A DNA stretch of 64,000 nt from Urophycis tenuis (lineage: Eukaryota > Chordata > Actinopteri > Gadiformes > Phycidae). Both the position numbers and the translations under genes were made by a program. The stretch lies in NCBI GenBank assembly GCA_036785325.1, contig JAXIVH010000080.1, positions 491,571-555,570 on the forward strand, in the 5' to 3' direction. Under the pieces are notes generated by a model. It did not search any database, was not told the DNA's origin, and was given only the letters and a program-made list of their open reading frames with translations. Below, piece by piece: positions 10,841-21,838 of this stretch (position 1 is its first letter; each line of letters begins with the position of its first letter).

Positions 10841-11411
10841 ATAGACTAGCTATAATGTATAGCCACTGTCCATCTGATTCTCTAGTTAGCTAGCGCTAAT
10901 ACACCCCCCCCCCCCCCTACACAATCTGGACTGTGGTCCTAACTTTTACCTCTGTTGGCTTTTACAATCTTTATCTTCAACATCTATTTCAACTTTATGT
11001 TGTTCAAGTATGTCATTTCTTCACTTCATTCATTTCATTGACATTTTCATTCATTTCATTGACAAGCAATTCTATTACGGTCATACTCTTGTTTGTTAGC
11101 CTAGCTGGCTACGATTTCAGTACTCCTTCTCAACTCTGTGGTAATATAATACAACCAATAGTGCGTTAGTGTTAAATCTTACTTGTGAAAAGTAATCCCC
11201 CGATTCCTATTTTCGACGCTCCGCTCATTTGAGCAGGAATACGCTGAACACCAGCCCGGCATCCTTGTTTTCTTCTGTAGACGCTACCTGTCAACTATTG
11301 CTGTCAATGCTGCTCGCCGGCTCCTGATCACCACTCCAATATGGCGGCCGAATTTCTCGTTTGGCAGCAGCCAATGTTGCGTCTACCTAATAGGATGTCT
11401 ATGGTTGCTAC

Positions 11412-12189
11412 AGGCAACAAGGCGATTTGAGCGCATAGCGATTTTTTTTTCTCAGTGGGCTTCAACTAATGAATGCAGACTGCGCGAGACGGAGGCGGCA
11501 ACCTTCGCTCAGTTCGTTTTCAAAGTGGCCGTGTGCGATAATGGGGCTACATGAGTCGACCCCGATATTATCATATATAATTTTAACAACGTTCATTTCC
11601 GCGGAAAAACGACTCATTCATGGGAAAGTAAACATGATCAAGACACTGGTATTTGAAGTGAATATGTTGCGTTCTTCTAAAATTACAACTGTGGGTGCAT
11701 CGTAGCATCTAGGTTTTTGAAACTGGAGCTCGCGCATATGTTAGTTTGGATGTGTGTATGTATTGCAGAAATGTTCAAATCGGTTCACGTGAAACCAGCC
11801 AAACAAACGTTGAGAACTTTTTGGTTTATTAACGATGAAAGGATGACAAAATATCTTTTTTTTTTTTCTAATGTTTATGTTGGCTTTGTTTTTTGGTAGA
11901 AGCTTGGTAGCTGCCAACTGCAATCTCATAAATCAATGAACTGTAGTAGTAGTCTATGTTATAAATAATATACTTTACTTACCAACTTGGACTTGTTGTA
12001 GGGTGAAAAGGTGGTCTAGCTAAACTACAATAAATGACTAAATACTAAATTCTAAATATATACAACGATTGATAATAATAAAGATATGAAAAGTCATAGA
12101 AATCTTAACGCTAAAATATAACTACAAAAAACTTATATTAGAACAGGATAATAATAAAGTGCTGATACTAATACTAAAAACTACTGACT
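11412..12189. other. No gene seen
   Basis: Short open frames exist but none resembles a known protein or has codon structure. The DNA is AT-rich from about 11850 on. Nothing supportable. Confidence 0.4.
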
Positions 12190-12606
12190 GGCCCTCATTT
12201 ATCAAACGAGCGTACGACAGAAAACGGGCGTAAAATGGACGTACGCTCATTTCCACGTTGAGCTTGGCATTTATCCATTTGAACATGAGCGCAGGCTGCG
12301 ATGAAATCTCACGTCAGGTCTGAGCTCGTGTACGCAACTTTTTCGATTGCGAACAGTGGCGAGACTGGTATATCCGCAAGAGTCGGACAACTTTTTCTTC
12401 ACCTTATTCGGAATAAAATAACTAACGCAATGCAAACAATAGCCTAAAGGTCAAATGTGAAATGTTTTAAGCTGGATCAATTTAACATCAATTTTACATT
12501 TAATTAATTATTCAATTAATTATTTACCTCTTCCGTAGCCCGCTGAACATTGGACACACTGTTGACTGCAACAGTGATTTGTTTCCATATAGCATTTTTT
12601 TGCTTG

Positions 12607-13163
12607 CCCTTAATTAGATTAGATTAGATTCAACTTTATTGTCATTGTGCAGAGTACAAGTACAGGGACAACGAAATGCGGTTGGCGTTCTAACTAGAAG
12701 TGCAAATGAGCGATAAAGGTGCGGGTTGAAATTAGGGCTGGGCGGTATATCGATATTTCAAATATATCGATATTTTTTCAAACAAGATAAGGAACGAGAC
12801 GATATCATCAATATCGATATAGTTTCATTTGCGTTTAAAGTACAGCACTTTGTTCCTAATAACAGCCGTTTCGAGCCGCGACTGCCGCCTGCTATTTCGT
12901 TCTCTTCTCTGCGAAGCACTATCTCTCTCCCGCTCCCTCCGACTTGTCACACACACACACTGCCCCGGCCCAACGTGTACAACGTGTGGCTTTCACAGAA
13001 ACTTTGTAGCGACGCTGCCGCACACTTTAATGGGCAGGCAACTTCTGCGCGACTGCGCTTTCTTTCATTCGCTTTCGCTGGCTACATCAAATCTAAATTA
13101 CACGTTGGCTAGATGACATCAAATTGACGGACGATAACATAACGGATATTTTATGATAACGGA

Positions 13164-13199
<36 letters not shown>

Positions 13200-14110
13200 C
13201 ACGAAGCATCGGAGCGTTCTGATCCGTCTTTTAAGAAACATTGCCGCTGCTTAGCCTATTTAAGATGCTGTGCATAGACTGACTGCACCCACTGTTTTGC
13301 TACGATTGCAGAATTTTGCCTTTTATTAACATTCATTTTATTCTGTTTCTACTATACTAGGCTACAATAAAACGATTTCTGCATAGGCTATCGTTCCTGT
13401 AACGTCGGGACCGCATTCAATTTCGAGTGACTGTTTTTGACTCATTCATTTTAAAATGTTTCGCTACCCCGTCCTACACCCAAATTGAGGATTGAGTTTG
13501 CAATCAGCAAGGCAGATTAACGAGCGCAGCGACGCAGGCAGGCTGGAAATGAAAGCACAACGGCGCCACCCATGTAGAATGACGAGTTGGAGCGCGGCAA
13601 CAGCAAATATGTTATTGCGTCAACAAATATCGATATTTATCTTATATCGATATTCTGCTTGAAAATATCGAGATATGACTTTTGGTCCATATCGCCCAGC
13701 CCTAGTTGAAATGCAGAATTGAAAAATTGAAAAACATGAAAAGTGGCAGTAGTTATTAAAGTGACAGTAAACAGTGCAGGTGGAGATAGTGATCGTTGAG
13801 GTAGTAAACGGTTACTAACACTAGCAGAAACAGGCTGTAAACAGTATAAAAAATGTTTAAAAAAATGTAAACAATGTACAGGTAGTGCGAGAAATAGTAA
13901 TATAATACAAGAAGTGTACAGGTGGTGCAATAGTGCGCTAGTGCAATACAACGGAACGGGTACAACAGATGAATGTGGATTGTATGGATATGGGGGTGGG
14001 GGGTGGAACGGCAGTTGAGAATAAATAACATTACTATAAATAATATGAAGTATGTCCAGGGGGGTGAGGGGTGGGGGTGAGTGTCCTTGGGGGGGGGGGG
14101 GGGGCGCGCA
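12607..14110 (-). repeat. LINE 3' untranslated region, interrupted by an hAT element
   Basis: A tail of ATTAGATTAGATT at 12614 is followed by CAACTTTATTGTCATTGTGC, a common fish LINE 3' end read in reverse. After the hAT element the same kind of non-coding LINE sequence continues (13705 to about 14110). The right limit is approximate. Confidence 0.55.
12733..13704. mobile_element. hAT MITE (972 bp), TSD GTTGAAAT
   Basis: The element starts TAGGGCTGGGCGGTAT and ends ATATCGCCCAGCCCTA. GTTGAAAT occurs on both sides (12725-12732, 13705-13712), an exact 8-bp duplication. The sub-terminal regions are rich in ATATCGATAT motifs. A (TA)n tract lies at 13166-13197. It encodes no transposase. Confidence 0.92.
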
Positions 14111-14877
14111 TCAACAAGTGACACGAGTGTCTCCATTTCTGTTTCTGAAAATGTAAAATTGTAAAATGTAAAAAAAAATGTGAAAATGTAAAAGTTAGGG
14201 GCGAGACTTCTTTTATAGGGGCGTGTTACGTTAATTACGATCAATCTCAGCCGCCGTATTTATCAACACCAAGCTCCTTAAGTACGCTGGGATTGGTGTG
14301 ATACGATACGTTTCGTAAATCTCACGTGGGTCCTATCGTAAGATGAATCATGCGTTCAGATTTGCGCTCATTTCTACGTTCGTTTGATAAATGAGGGCCA
14401 CTAAAAAATGAACATAAAACTTAATACTAAAAACTGCAATATAAACTCTGAATAGTTATAAACTCTATAAACTCAACTGAATAGTTGACTAATGCTGATA
14501 CTAAAATCTTTGACTACCACCTGAACCGTCAAACACCAACAGCTGTAATTTGAGCTGCGTAACTGATAACCGTCAAGAACGCACGTGGATGCAAGTTGAC
14601 GTACCTCGAGAGTGTCGAAACTGATGCTCGCCGCAGTGGTAATTTGAACGTTTTTTATTTTTGTAGCTCTTTTGTGTGTGTCTTTACAATAACAAGGGTA
14701 GTGTAGCCTACTGTAGGCCTATCAGAGAAAAGTTTGGACGGACAACTTGTGGATTACCGCGACATGAAATGCAGTTGCATCATTGATGAATTGGTGAATA
14801 AACTCAGCAGAGTGAACTTCCAGTGTGTGAGTGACAGGCTTCTTTTTGTGATGGAGTATTGATGATTGCAGTTATGC

Positions 14878-15208
14878 TCAATTAGTGAAAACTATTGGCA
14901 GAGCCTTGCTGTTAATGCGAACCTGGTGAGAACCCGCCGTGATAACTATTTGGATAATTAACTGGTGGACATCTGTTTTATTTGACTGCTTCATTTCCGC
15001 TTTGATGTCCCATTTCAAATTTTGGCTGAAATTTGAACCAAGAAATTTAAAGGAGTCTGTCCAGTTAATGGGCTCATGATAGCTGGGACTCATTAGGCCT
15101 CCTTCCCAAGTCCAAGAAGTCAGGTGTTTGTTTGTGAAGATAAGATTTAAGATGGAGCTTGTTTTCAGTGCACCAGTCCTAGCCCATTTCACAAAATATA
15201 TTTCAGCA
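14878..15208 (-). pseudogene. LINE reverse transcriptase fragment
   Basis: The minus-strand frame contains S-F-K-F-L-G-S-N-F-S followed by W-D and K-A-E-M-K, matching the segment after the catalytic domain of CR1/L2-type reverse transcriptases (F-K-F-L-G-V-x-I ... W). It is short, and the hAT element at 15209 interrupts the frame. Family membership is a weak inference. Confidence 0.5.
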
Positions 15209-15331
15209 TAGGGCTGCTCGATTATGTCAAAAATGATAATCACGATTATTTTTGATTGATATTGTAATTGCGATTATTAAAGACGATTATTCATTGATTT
15301 AAAAAAAAAAAAGTTTTTGATGGTGCGACTC

Positions 15332-16180
15332 TGTTAGGACGACCGCAATTGCAGCTGGACCGTACAGCAGAAGAATACCCAGGCAGGATTGTCAGTTGTC
15401 AAAGATGAGCGTTTATTGTTCTCAGCAGCATGGCAAACACCCTCCACCTCATTCCAACAATCCTACTGATCACAAAATGGCGCCTTTAAATAGGGTGGCT
15501 CTCTAATGAGGGAGAAGCCATTTCCCATGCTCACAGGCTCTCCTTTACACAAACACTTTTTTTTTGTATTATTATCCCCACAGTCTTTTCTTCTATCTAC
15601 ACACACACATACACATCTATTTACAAAAACCCCATTCCTAGTTCCAGCATCTTATACTCATAACATGCTCAAACTCTCCACCTCCACTAATCACCACTTG
15701 GTTGCTCCCGGAACTATAAATACAGTGCTTGTTTTCTTGGGAGGCCTTTTGCCCGAACACCCTGGAGACAAAGAGACTGGTGAGTACATTTCACACACAC
15801 ACACACCTTAACATTCCAATAGATTAACATACACACACTATTGCACTACATATTTTAGATAAATCATCTCATGTCATTTAGTATTACCTCCCCACATAAA
15901 TGCACACTAAATTTCATGTCCCTCTTTTGCAGGCGGAACCATGTGGCCATCACAGAACCTACCAGCACAGATAAAGCTTCAAAAGGACAATAAATGTATC
16001 AATCAACAAATAAACTGTATTTAAATGTGCAAATATGCAATGTGCAAATACAATAAAGTGCAACTGTTTACCAAAGTCCCTGTGCAATTATTAAAGTGCA
16101 TGTATCATGGTTAAAGTGCGTTGTGCAATATTCCCCCAACCCCCTCTCAAGCTCCAGGGAACGAAGTCCTGTTCGTTACA
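15332..16180 (-). repeat. Solo LTR (849 bp), TSD GACTC
   Basis: The block begins TGTTAGGACG and ends GTTCGTTACA, with TG...CA ends. GACTC flanks both sides (15327-15331, 16181-16185), a 5-bp duplication as made by retroviral-type integrases. On the minus strand an AATAAA is visible near 15413, suggesting that orientation. No internal coding region is present, so LTR-LTR recombination probably removed the body. Confidence 0.85.
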
Positions 16181-16283
16181 GACTCAAACATAGGTCCGTT
16201 GTGGTGGCAAAATATAATATATAATTGACACTTCTCTTGCAACTTTTCCGCGACATTCGTCATAAAGGGCAGGCAGCGCAATT

Positions 16284-16529
16284 CTACTGAAATGGTGATG
16301 TGGTGGTAACACATACCGCTTGTCCAATGTGTATCAGTTTATTGAACGCCGGGTCGCTAACGGTGCTGGTAGGGCACATGTCTTTGGCAATCATGTATGC
16401 GATTGCATCTGTTATTTCTTTATGCCTGCGGGAGCTGGCTGGATATGGGGTGGCATTGTATAGGGTCTCCTTAATTGAGGACTGTGTTGCGGTGGCAGGA
16501 GTGGAGGAGCTTTTCATTTTTTCCTTCAT
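16284..16529 (-). pseudogene. hAT (ZBED-type) transposase fragment
   Basis: The 81-residue frame includes Q-S-S-I-K-E-T-L, Y-P-A-S-S-R-R-H-K-E-I-T-D-A-I-A-Y and F-N-K-L-I-H, which match the segment between the BED finger and the catalytic core of ZBED-like hAT transposases. Nothing of the catalytic core or the hATC dimerisation region is left in this element. Confidence 0.75.
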
Positions 16530-16900
16530 TGCTTGGTCATGTATTACTCTGTGTGCGGACTTTTAAGTGGTTAAATAGATTGGTCGTATTCGCTTGAGGT
16601 GCAGACACGGTCGCGTGACATATCTTGCAAGTTTTCAGGCGGGGGCGGGGCGCAGCGGAGTGCGCAGGTGGAGAAAGAAGGGTTCGCTCCATTTACCACA
16701 CAAAACACGGCGGGTGGCAGACTGATCGTTTTATTACGATTATCTTGATTTAATGATCGAGGGAAGCCAAAATCGAAATTGAAATTCAATTAATCGCCCA
16801 GCCCTATTTCAGCATATGATAAATAGCTTTTAGGCTATATCATTATGACTACAATATATTATATTTCAAATATATATTATGATGTTATCATGATGTTACA

Positions 16901-17082
16901 TTGTTTACCTACCTTTAATGATTGAATTCTATTCCTCAGGAAGTCCAGTTTCCGGTGAAACAGAGCAGAGTTGATGTTCATGACTTGTAGCCTAGAGGAT
17001 AAGGGGATCAGCTGGTGTTGTTGTGAGTTGTCTTTTTGACTTTTGACTGTAACAGCTGCTGTCTGTCTGTATATGTAATCTA
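16901..17082. repeat. Direct repeat, copy 1 (partner 22359-22542)
   Basis: About 182 bp starting TTGTTTACCTACCTTTAATG and ending TATATGTAATCTA recurs in the same orientation 5.46 kb downstream with small indels. Both copies are followed immediately by a minus-oriented LINE 3' end, though the two LINE tails are different families. Confidence 0.85.
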
Positions 17083-17097
17083 CTGACACTAAGTTTA

Positions 17098-17235
17098 GAT
17101 ATTCCTTTATTAATCCCCCTTAGGAGAAATTCACAGTGACCAGCAGTACAAGGGGATAGATGAGTGCAATAAAAACCTGACTATAGACGATAGACAATAA
17201 ATTGATTTACCTAAACAAGATTACAGATTACAAGA
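17098..17235 (-). repeat. LINE 3'-end fragment
   Basis: ATATTCCTTTATTAATCCCC and the following ~130 bp are the inverse of the block at 8180-8314, with a TATTCC/AAGGAATA polyadenylation-type end. Confidence 0.7.
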
Positions 17236-17404
17236 TTACACTAGTACAGAATGATGCGATTGGTCTGGAAAAATGTTGAATTTTCTGCATGCACATAAGC
17301 TAGCTAGACACTATTCTTTTATAGCTGTCTTCGCATTCTTTCATTTCGCTGGATATTTAATTGTTTGTTAGCATATGGTATGTGTGTGAACAGAAAGTAT
17401 TAAG

Positions 17405-17655
17405 ACCTTTTTACCTTTTTTTTCCCCCTTTTTCCCAGGGATTGACCTGATCTGGGATCTGCCATTTTGGAGACGATCTGGGACACCTTAACCATGACCC
17501 AGCTGTGACAGCAGGAGCAGCCTCCCTGCGCCTTAAGGACAACTTCAGTCCAGTCTAGCCCAGAGCTCACGGGCACATCGATCGTGGTGGGATTCAAATC
17601 CCTGATTTCTGTAGCTCATTTCCTTAACTGCTGTACCACCATGGTACCTGTTGGA
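17405..17655 (-). repeat. tRNA-derived SINE
   Basis: On the minus strand the head has an A-box-like TGGTACAGCAGTT and a B-box-like GATTTGAATCC about 35 bp later. A non-tRNA body and an A-rich tail (GGGAAAAAGGGGGAAAAAAAA) follow. The spacing and order are those of a tRNA-derived SINE. Confidence 0.6.
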
Positions 17656-18102
17656 TCTATTTGAGCTTACCTGTCTCTCGTATGCCTTGTAAATCATTGC
17701 TTTTAATGGGAGATGCCGACCACAGTCAATTGCATAGAGTAATTGGATTGGAACGTAAGGGGGAGATGTAATGCAAAATTGCACTAGACAGCATTAAAGG
17801 TCCCATATTATGCTAAATGCACTTTAGAGCGGTTTTCTATCAATAATATGCATCCCCGGCCTGTCTACAATCCCTCCTGATATGAAAAAAGTTCATCCTC
17901 TCGTTTTTTTGCTTTCTTAGTCTTTAGAAAATGTGCGCTAAAACGGGCTGTTTGAGAAATGGTCTGCAAATGACGTCAGCAACAGACTCGGCCGCTCCCC
18001 TCAGGCTGGTGGCAACGCCTCCGGTGAAGGTTTGCCACGCCCCTAACAAAGTTTCTAAACACCGCCATTATTCCGCTCGCTAGCGTTGCTCCGGTTGGCA
18101 CA

Positions 18103-19912
18103 ATGGCGAAGGTACGAGCTGGAAGAAGTGGTTGCTCTGTTGTTGGCTGCACAAATGAGCACACAACTCTTTATAAACCTCCCTCTTCGGAGGTTCTGAG
18201 GACTCAATGGGTGAATTTCATTTTTGATGGTGATGTCCCTACAGCAGTTCCCAAAGTGCTGTATGTGTGTGCTAACCATTTCACGTCGGACTGCTTCATC
18301 AACGAGGGACAGTAGAAAACTGGATTTGCTAAATCCCTGCGGATTAAAAATGGATCGGTACCAACTGTCCGCGATCCAACTACGAACGTGGAAGCTGTAA
18401 GTTTGAACATTTCATTCTGATTTACTGTTTAGCCGGCTTGGCGGACCCTGTTAGCATGGCAGCTAGCACTGTTGGGCCGCGACGTAGTCTGCTTATACTT
18501 AAGTTACGTTAAAACTAGGGCCGGGACTTTAACGCGTTCATTAAGATGAATGAATGACACAGAAATAACGCATTTTAATCGCCCTTATTTTTGCACCGCG
18601 GAACGTTTATCACTGAGTGAGTTTCAGGTTTACCCATTATACTGGAGCAGTGATCACTGCCTGAGGCGTTTTGAACGCAGCTCAAACCGACTGGTGCCTC
18701 TGCACGGCGACCAAGCTTTGATAAACACGCACCGGTTTACAGTATCGTCCCGCATTTTAGCGGTCGTGGCCGTGGAGCTGAGAACAGCAGAGTTTCCTCT
18801 GCTGCAGCAGAATAGCGGACATGTCGTAGCTACAGACATGTCACTGTCTCGGGTGCATTTTGTTATTATAGGACTTCAACCTCAGAACTCTCTGTCATCA
18901 GACTGTCCTGGCCTGTCCTGTGCATACAAACAAACGATGTTTTGTTGCTTACCTTATGTATTCAGTCATTATTCAATGGTATATTAAAATGCATGTGAAA
19001 AAAATGTTTCTCACTGTTCTCAGATACATAGTGGGGGGAGGGATGATTACATTTGTTCTGAGAAGATGTTTTTTTCTAACCCCTGTGTGCTTGTTATAGA
19101 CCAGCTCATCAAAAACATCAACGGCACAGATTCCTGCATCAAGAGATGTTGCATGCCAGACAGAGATGGAAACACATTGTGTAGGTACACAGCTGTCCTT
19201 CAAGACTCTACGGGCTTCTTACAGGAGTGCAGGTAAACAGCCAGCTTCATTAGGCTGCATTTACTTGGGAAGAAGTTAGTAAGGAGTTACATGTTATCAT
19301 AAATATAATAAAGTTTCTGACATTTTAGATTTTTTTTCTTTTGTTATTACAGACTCTACTTGGCGGCAATGTACTACAACGAAAACGCCAACCGACCACA
19401 AGCAAAGACGGACCAAGGTGTACCCCTCTTCAAGGTGCACTTCCCAAAGGCATTGAAGGGAGAGTGTAGAGCAAAACCCCTAAAGACAGAGCCAACATAC
19501 AGTAAGAGTTTACTTTTTAATTTTTTATACCAAAACTAAAGGATTTTTTTTTACTTGTTGCACTTACAATCTATAAACATTTCAACAATAAATAACTGTA
19601 TAAAGTAATACACACACACACACAAACCTTATGAAAAATAATAAATTAGATAAAGTGTCAGGAGGTAATGAGCAAAACACTTTCAGACTCTTAAAAAAGT
19701 ATACAATGTCTGTGCATTTCTTGTATAAAACAGGGTATGTAGTGGACATGATGGACCTCATCTTCGAGAAGGTGTTTATGGACCCGGCACCCTACACTGA
19801 TGCAGTCCTGGCAATCCTTGTTCCTGAAGACCTTGCTGCACAGTTTGAGCGGCCAGACAAGGAGGAGGTCATTGCTGGTTATGTGTCCCGCTTCAATCAA
19901 GCAGCTGTTTGA
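18103..19912 (+). pseudogene. Kolobok THAP-domain transposase, internally deleted
   Basis: Exon 1 (18103-18396, donor GTAAGT) encodes an N-terminal THAP finger: C-S-V-V-G-C, later W-V-N-F, A-V-P and C-A-N-H-F (C2CH ligands). An in-frame TAG sits at 18313-18315. Exon 2 (19100-19232) encodes A-C-Q-T-E and V-G-T-Q-L-S. Exon 3 (19353-19501) encodes L-Y-L-A-A-M-Y-Y-N-E-N-A-N-R-P-Q-A near the transposase C-terminus. Exon 4 (19734-19912) encodes V-D-M-M-D-L-I-F-E-K-V-F. Introns follow GT-AG. Exons carrying the catalytic DDE core are absent, probably lost between 19232 and 19353. A similar frame continues past 19912 after a one-base shift. This is a transposon gene, not a host THAP gene. Confidence 0.82.
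18515..18980. repeat. Fragment of another hAT-like element in the Kolobok intron
   Basis: TAGGGCCGGGACTTTAACGC at 18515 resembles one hAT terminus. No matching right end or 8-bp duplication was found, so the right limit is a guess. Confidence 0.35.
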
Positions 19913-20508
19913 ATCCCACGTAGTGACCTGTGGCATCAGGAAACTCCGTTTGGATTCTAAGGACCACACAAGCTGGGATGACGACCCGGATTCTGCGTCC
20001 CAGCAAGCCCCAACACCAGCTCACAAAAGAGCGATATGCAAGGTACCTGTAACGAGTTCAAGCAATTGGACAAGATATAGCAATTACTTTTTTGTTTTGT
20101 ATCCCATTTTATTTTTATGGATTGCCTGCTAAAACATATGGCTACTAAGAGCACTATCCCTCCTCTCGTCTCCTCCCCTCTACTACTACCACTAAACTAT
20201 TTTCACACACTCTGTGTTTCTACAGATTCTCCATCCCTGAGTCTACACCTGCGTGGTACCCGTCAACCTGCTCTAACACCGGCCTGCCATCCATCCCATC
20301 GGGCTGACATGTTTCCTCCTGCCCCTACTCCCACCAGAAGCTTCGTTGCGTTGAACATTTAATGTGTTTATGTGGAGTTGTACATTTTTTTCTTGTCTAT
20401 ACACATCTATTATATATATCTATTATTTTGTTATGCTACTTTGTTTTGATTAGCACAGTTATAACTTATTTGTTAGTAATGCAATGTCAATAAATGTTTA
20501 AAAAGTGT

Positions 20509-21548
20509 CTACAAAATGTGGCTTGCATTCTGGAGCGAGTATACATTGAGGCATACAGGCTCCAATCCAGGATGGTCCACCATGCATTTCTGGTTCCCCT
20601 CAACCTCCTGCAGCCGTCTGGTAACCTGCAAACAAGGTACTACAAACAATAAATGCCATTGTGTTTCATAAGTATGAAATAAACCATAATCAAGACAAAC
20701 TAGTTTTCACTTTGAATATGTAGATACTACCTGTGCTATCTCAAGACAGCAGACATTTTCCTGCTCTGTGGGAATGGTGTTGCAGTTTCCACACAAACAC
20801 CTGTCAAAAGAAAATTAGTTAGAATTTCACTTGAATGCAAGTACACAAGCATAGTTGGATAAGAAGTAAGATTTTCCTAACCATGTCAAGTGCATAAAAC
20901 TTGTGACATTTGAATAATGTTGAGATGGAAAACTGGCATTTTAATCAACATTACACTGCCTCGATTTTCTACCAGAATGACATTACTGATACAGACAGAC
21001 ATATTTATGCTGAAATACAAAAGTAAATCCTAAAGACCTAGAACAACAAACGTCAGGGTGCTGTTACGATGAAACACCTCTGCTAAAACAATCACAAACT
21101 GCAAAATATAGAATTTAGGTTAGGCCTACTATGCAAGCATCGTTTGATAGCCTACTAGTTTCTACATTATACATTTATCCGTAGATACCAAGAATACAGT
21201 CAAGAGAGATAAGTATAATGTTACTACACTATTTACAAAATTGCTCATTCACCAAAAAAGCTCGAAGTAACAAAGATACAGCGAAGACGTAACCGTTAGC
21301 AGGAGCTAACATGTAAGTAACAGTGTAATAACACACAGAACGTAAAAAAAATAAATATATAAAGTCGCATGATATATGTAACTTACCATTCAGAAACCTC
21401 CTGCGGCAGCCGCAGAGAATTTCAGCCGGCGTCTCTCCCTCTGGGTCAGATTCAGGCTCAAACTGGTAGGGTTGAACTAGAGTCCTTTAGAGAGACTAGA
21501 GTCTCTCTATAGTACTCTAGGTTGAACCACAGAGTTTCTGCCAGCCAT
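20509..21548 (-). pseudogene. Three-exon gene with P2X7-receptor-C-terminus-like (ballast) cysteine domain inside Kolobok
   Basis: Exon 1 starts ATG at 21548 and ends at a GTAAGT donor after 21387. Exon 2 is 20800-20731. Exon 3 is 20625-20509 with a TAG stop. Junctions follow GT-AG. The second frame of exon 1 joins exon 2 to give S-E-W-C-L-C-G-N-C-N-T-I-P-T, then V-C-C-L-E-I, and exon 3 gives C-M-V-D-H-P-G and V-C-L-N. The W-C-x-C-G-x-C ... C-C ... C pattern is that of the zinc-binding cytoplasmic 'ballast' domain of P2X7 receptors. No channel part is present. Damage: a 42-bp insertion with its duplication (21478-21527), and a one-base shift near 21415. The function in the transposon is unknown. 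The match is from memory and needs a profile search. Confidence 0.7.
21478..21519. mobile_element. 42-bp near-palindromic insertion with 8-bp TSD GGTTGAAC
   Basis: The 42 bp start TAGAGTCC and end TACTCTA and are almost entirely self-complementary. GGTTGAAC lies on both sides (21470-21477, 21520-21527). Removing the insert and one duplication copy restores the start of the minus-strand ballast-domain ORF in frame. Confidence 0.8.
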
Positions 21549-21838
21549 TGGCCGACTCAGTCTGTAAACATTAGCACATGGCTATGGAGCCGAGGCTCGG
21601 CTCCGTAGGGACCACGCCCCTCGCAGAGAGGTAGGCGTGGTCTGGTGTAGCTCATTTACATAAAAGAGACAGGCCCTGAAACAGACCGTTTTGAACAGAG
21701 CTGTTTTTAGGTGATGAAGAGAGACCTACAATATTTGATCCAAAGGCAATTTTGACCAAAGCATGTCACAGACATGTCTTTGACACACCTGAGAACTATT
21801 TTAATTTGTGGAAACGGGGCATAATATGGGACCTTTAA

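Larger units (their letters stand above)
7468..11403. mobile_element. 3.9-kb TIR element, CATAGACATCC termini, 8-bp TSD; possibly P-superfamily
   Basis: The left end reads CATAGACATCCTAT and the right end its inverse (GGATGTCTATG at 11393-11403). Similarity of the inverted ends continues for roughly 85 bp, including G-C-C-G-C-C-A-T and T-G-G-A-G-T-G-G-T-G-A-T-C segments. Both ends are flanked by GTTGCTAC (7460-7467 and 11404-11411), an 8-bp target duplication. CA...TG ends plus an 8-bp duplication fit the P superfamily, but no transposase is left, so the family is an inference. It holds an hAT element (7634-9057) and a LINE-like repeat. Confidence 0.8.
12190..14399. mobile_element. Harbinger-like TIR element with TSD ACT, carrying nested insertions
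   Basis: Ends are GGCCCTCATTTATCAAACG (left) and its inverse CGTTTGATAAATGAGGGCC (right), perfect over 19 bp. ACT flanks each end (12187-12189, 14400-14402), a 3-bp duplication as made by PIF/Harbinger. No transposase is present. The interior has LINE tail sequence on both sides of an hAT element, so at least three insertions are stacked. The same TIR style (CTCATTTATCAA) occurs at 33510-35729 and, more distantly, at 63367. Confidence 0.85.
15209..16806. mobile_element. hAT element (1.6 kb) with nested solo LTR, TSD TTTCAGCA
   Basis: The left end is TAGGGCTGCTCGATTATG, the right end inverse AATCGCCCAGCCCTA. TTTCAGCA flanks both ends exactly (15201-15208, 16807-16814). It contains a short piece of transposase (16284-16529, minus) and an 849-bp LTR (15332-16180) with its own duplication. 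Confidence 0.92.
17798..21834. mobile_element. Kolobok-type DNA transposon (4.0 kb) flanked by TTAA
   Basis: Termini are AGGTCCCATATTATGC and the inverse GCATAATATGGGACCT. TTAA flanks both (17794-17797, 21835-21838). TTAA duplication plus a THAP-domain transposase is diagnostic for the Kolobok superfamily. The element carries two convergent spliced genes: the THAP transposase on the plus strand and a cysteine-rich protein gene on the minus strand. Both are damaged, and the catalytic middle of the transposase is missing. Confidence 0.9.

Noticed and set aside
13637..14244. Tyr/Phe/Leu-rich minus-strand frames resembling membrane proteins
   Set aside because: They cross an hAT border and lie in AT-rich LINE tail DNA; composition artefact.
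18103..18396. Host THAP-domain gene
   Set aside because: It lies between TTAA-flanked Kolobok ends and continues into Kolobok-type exons.
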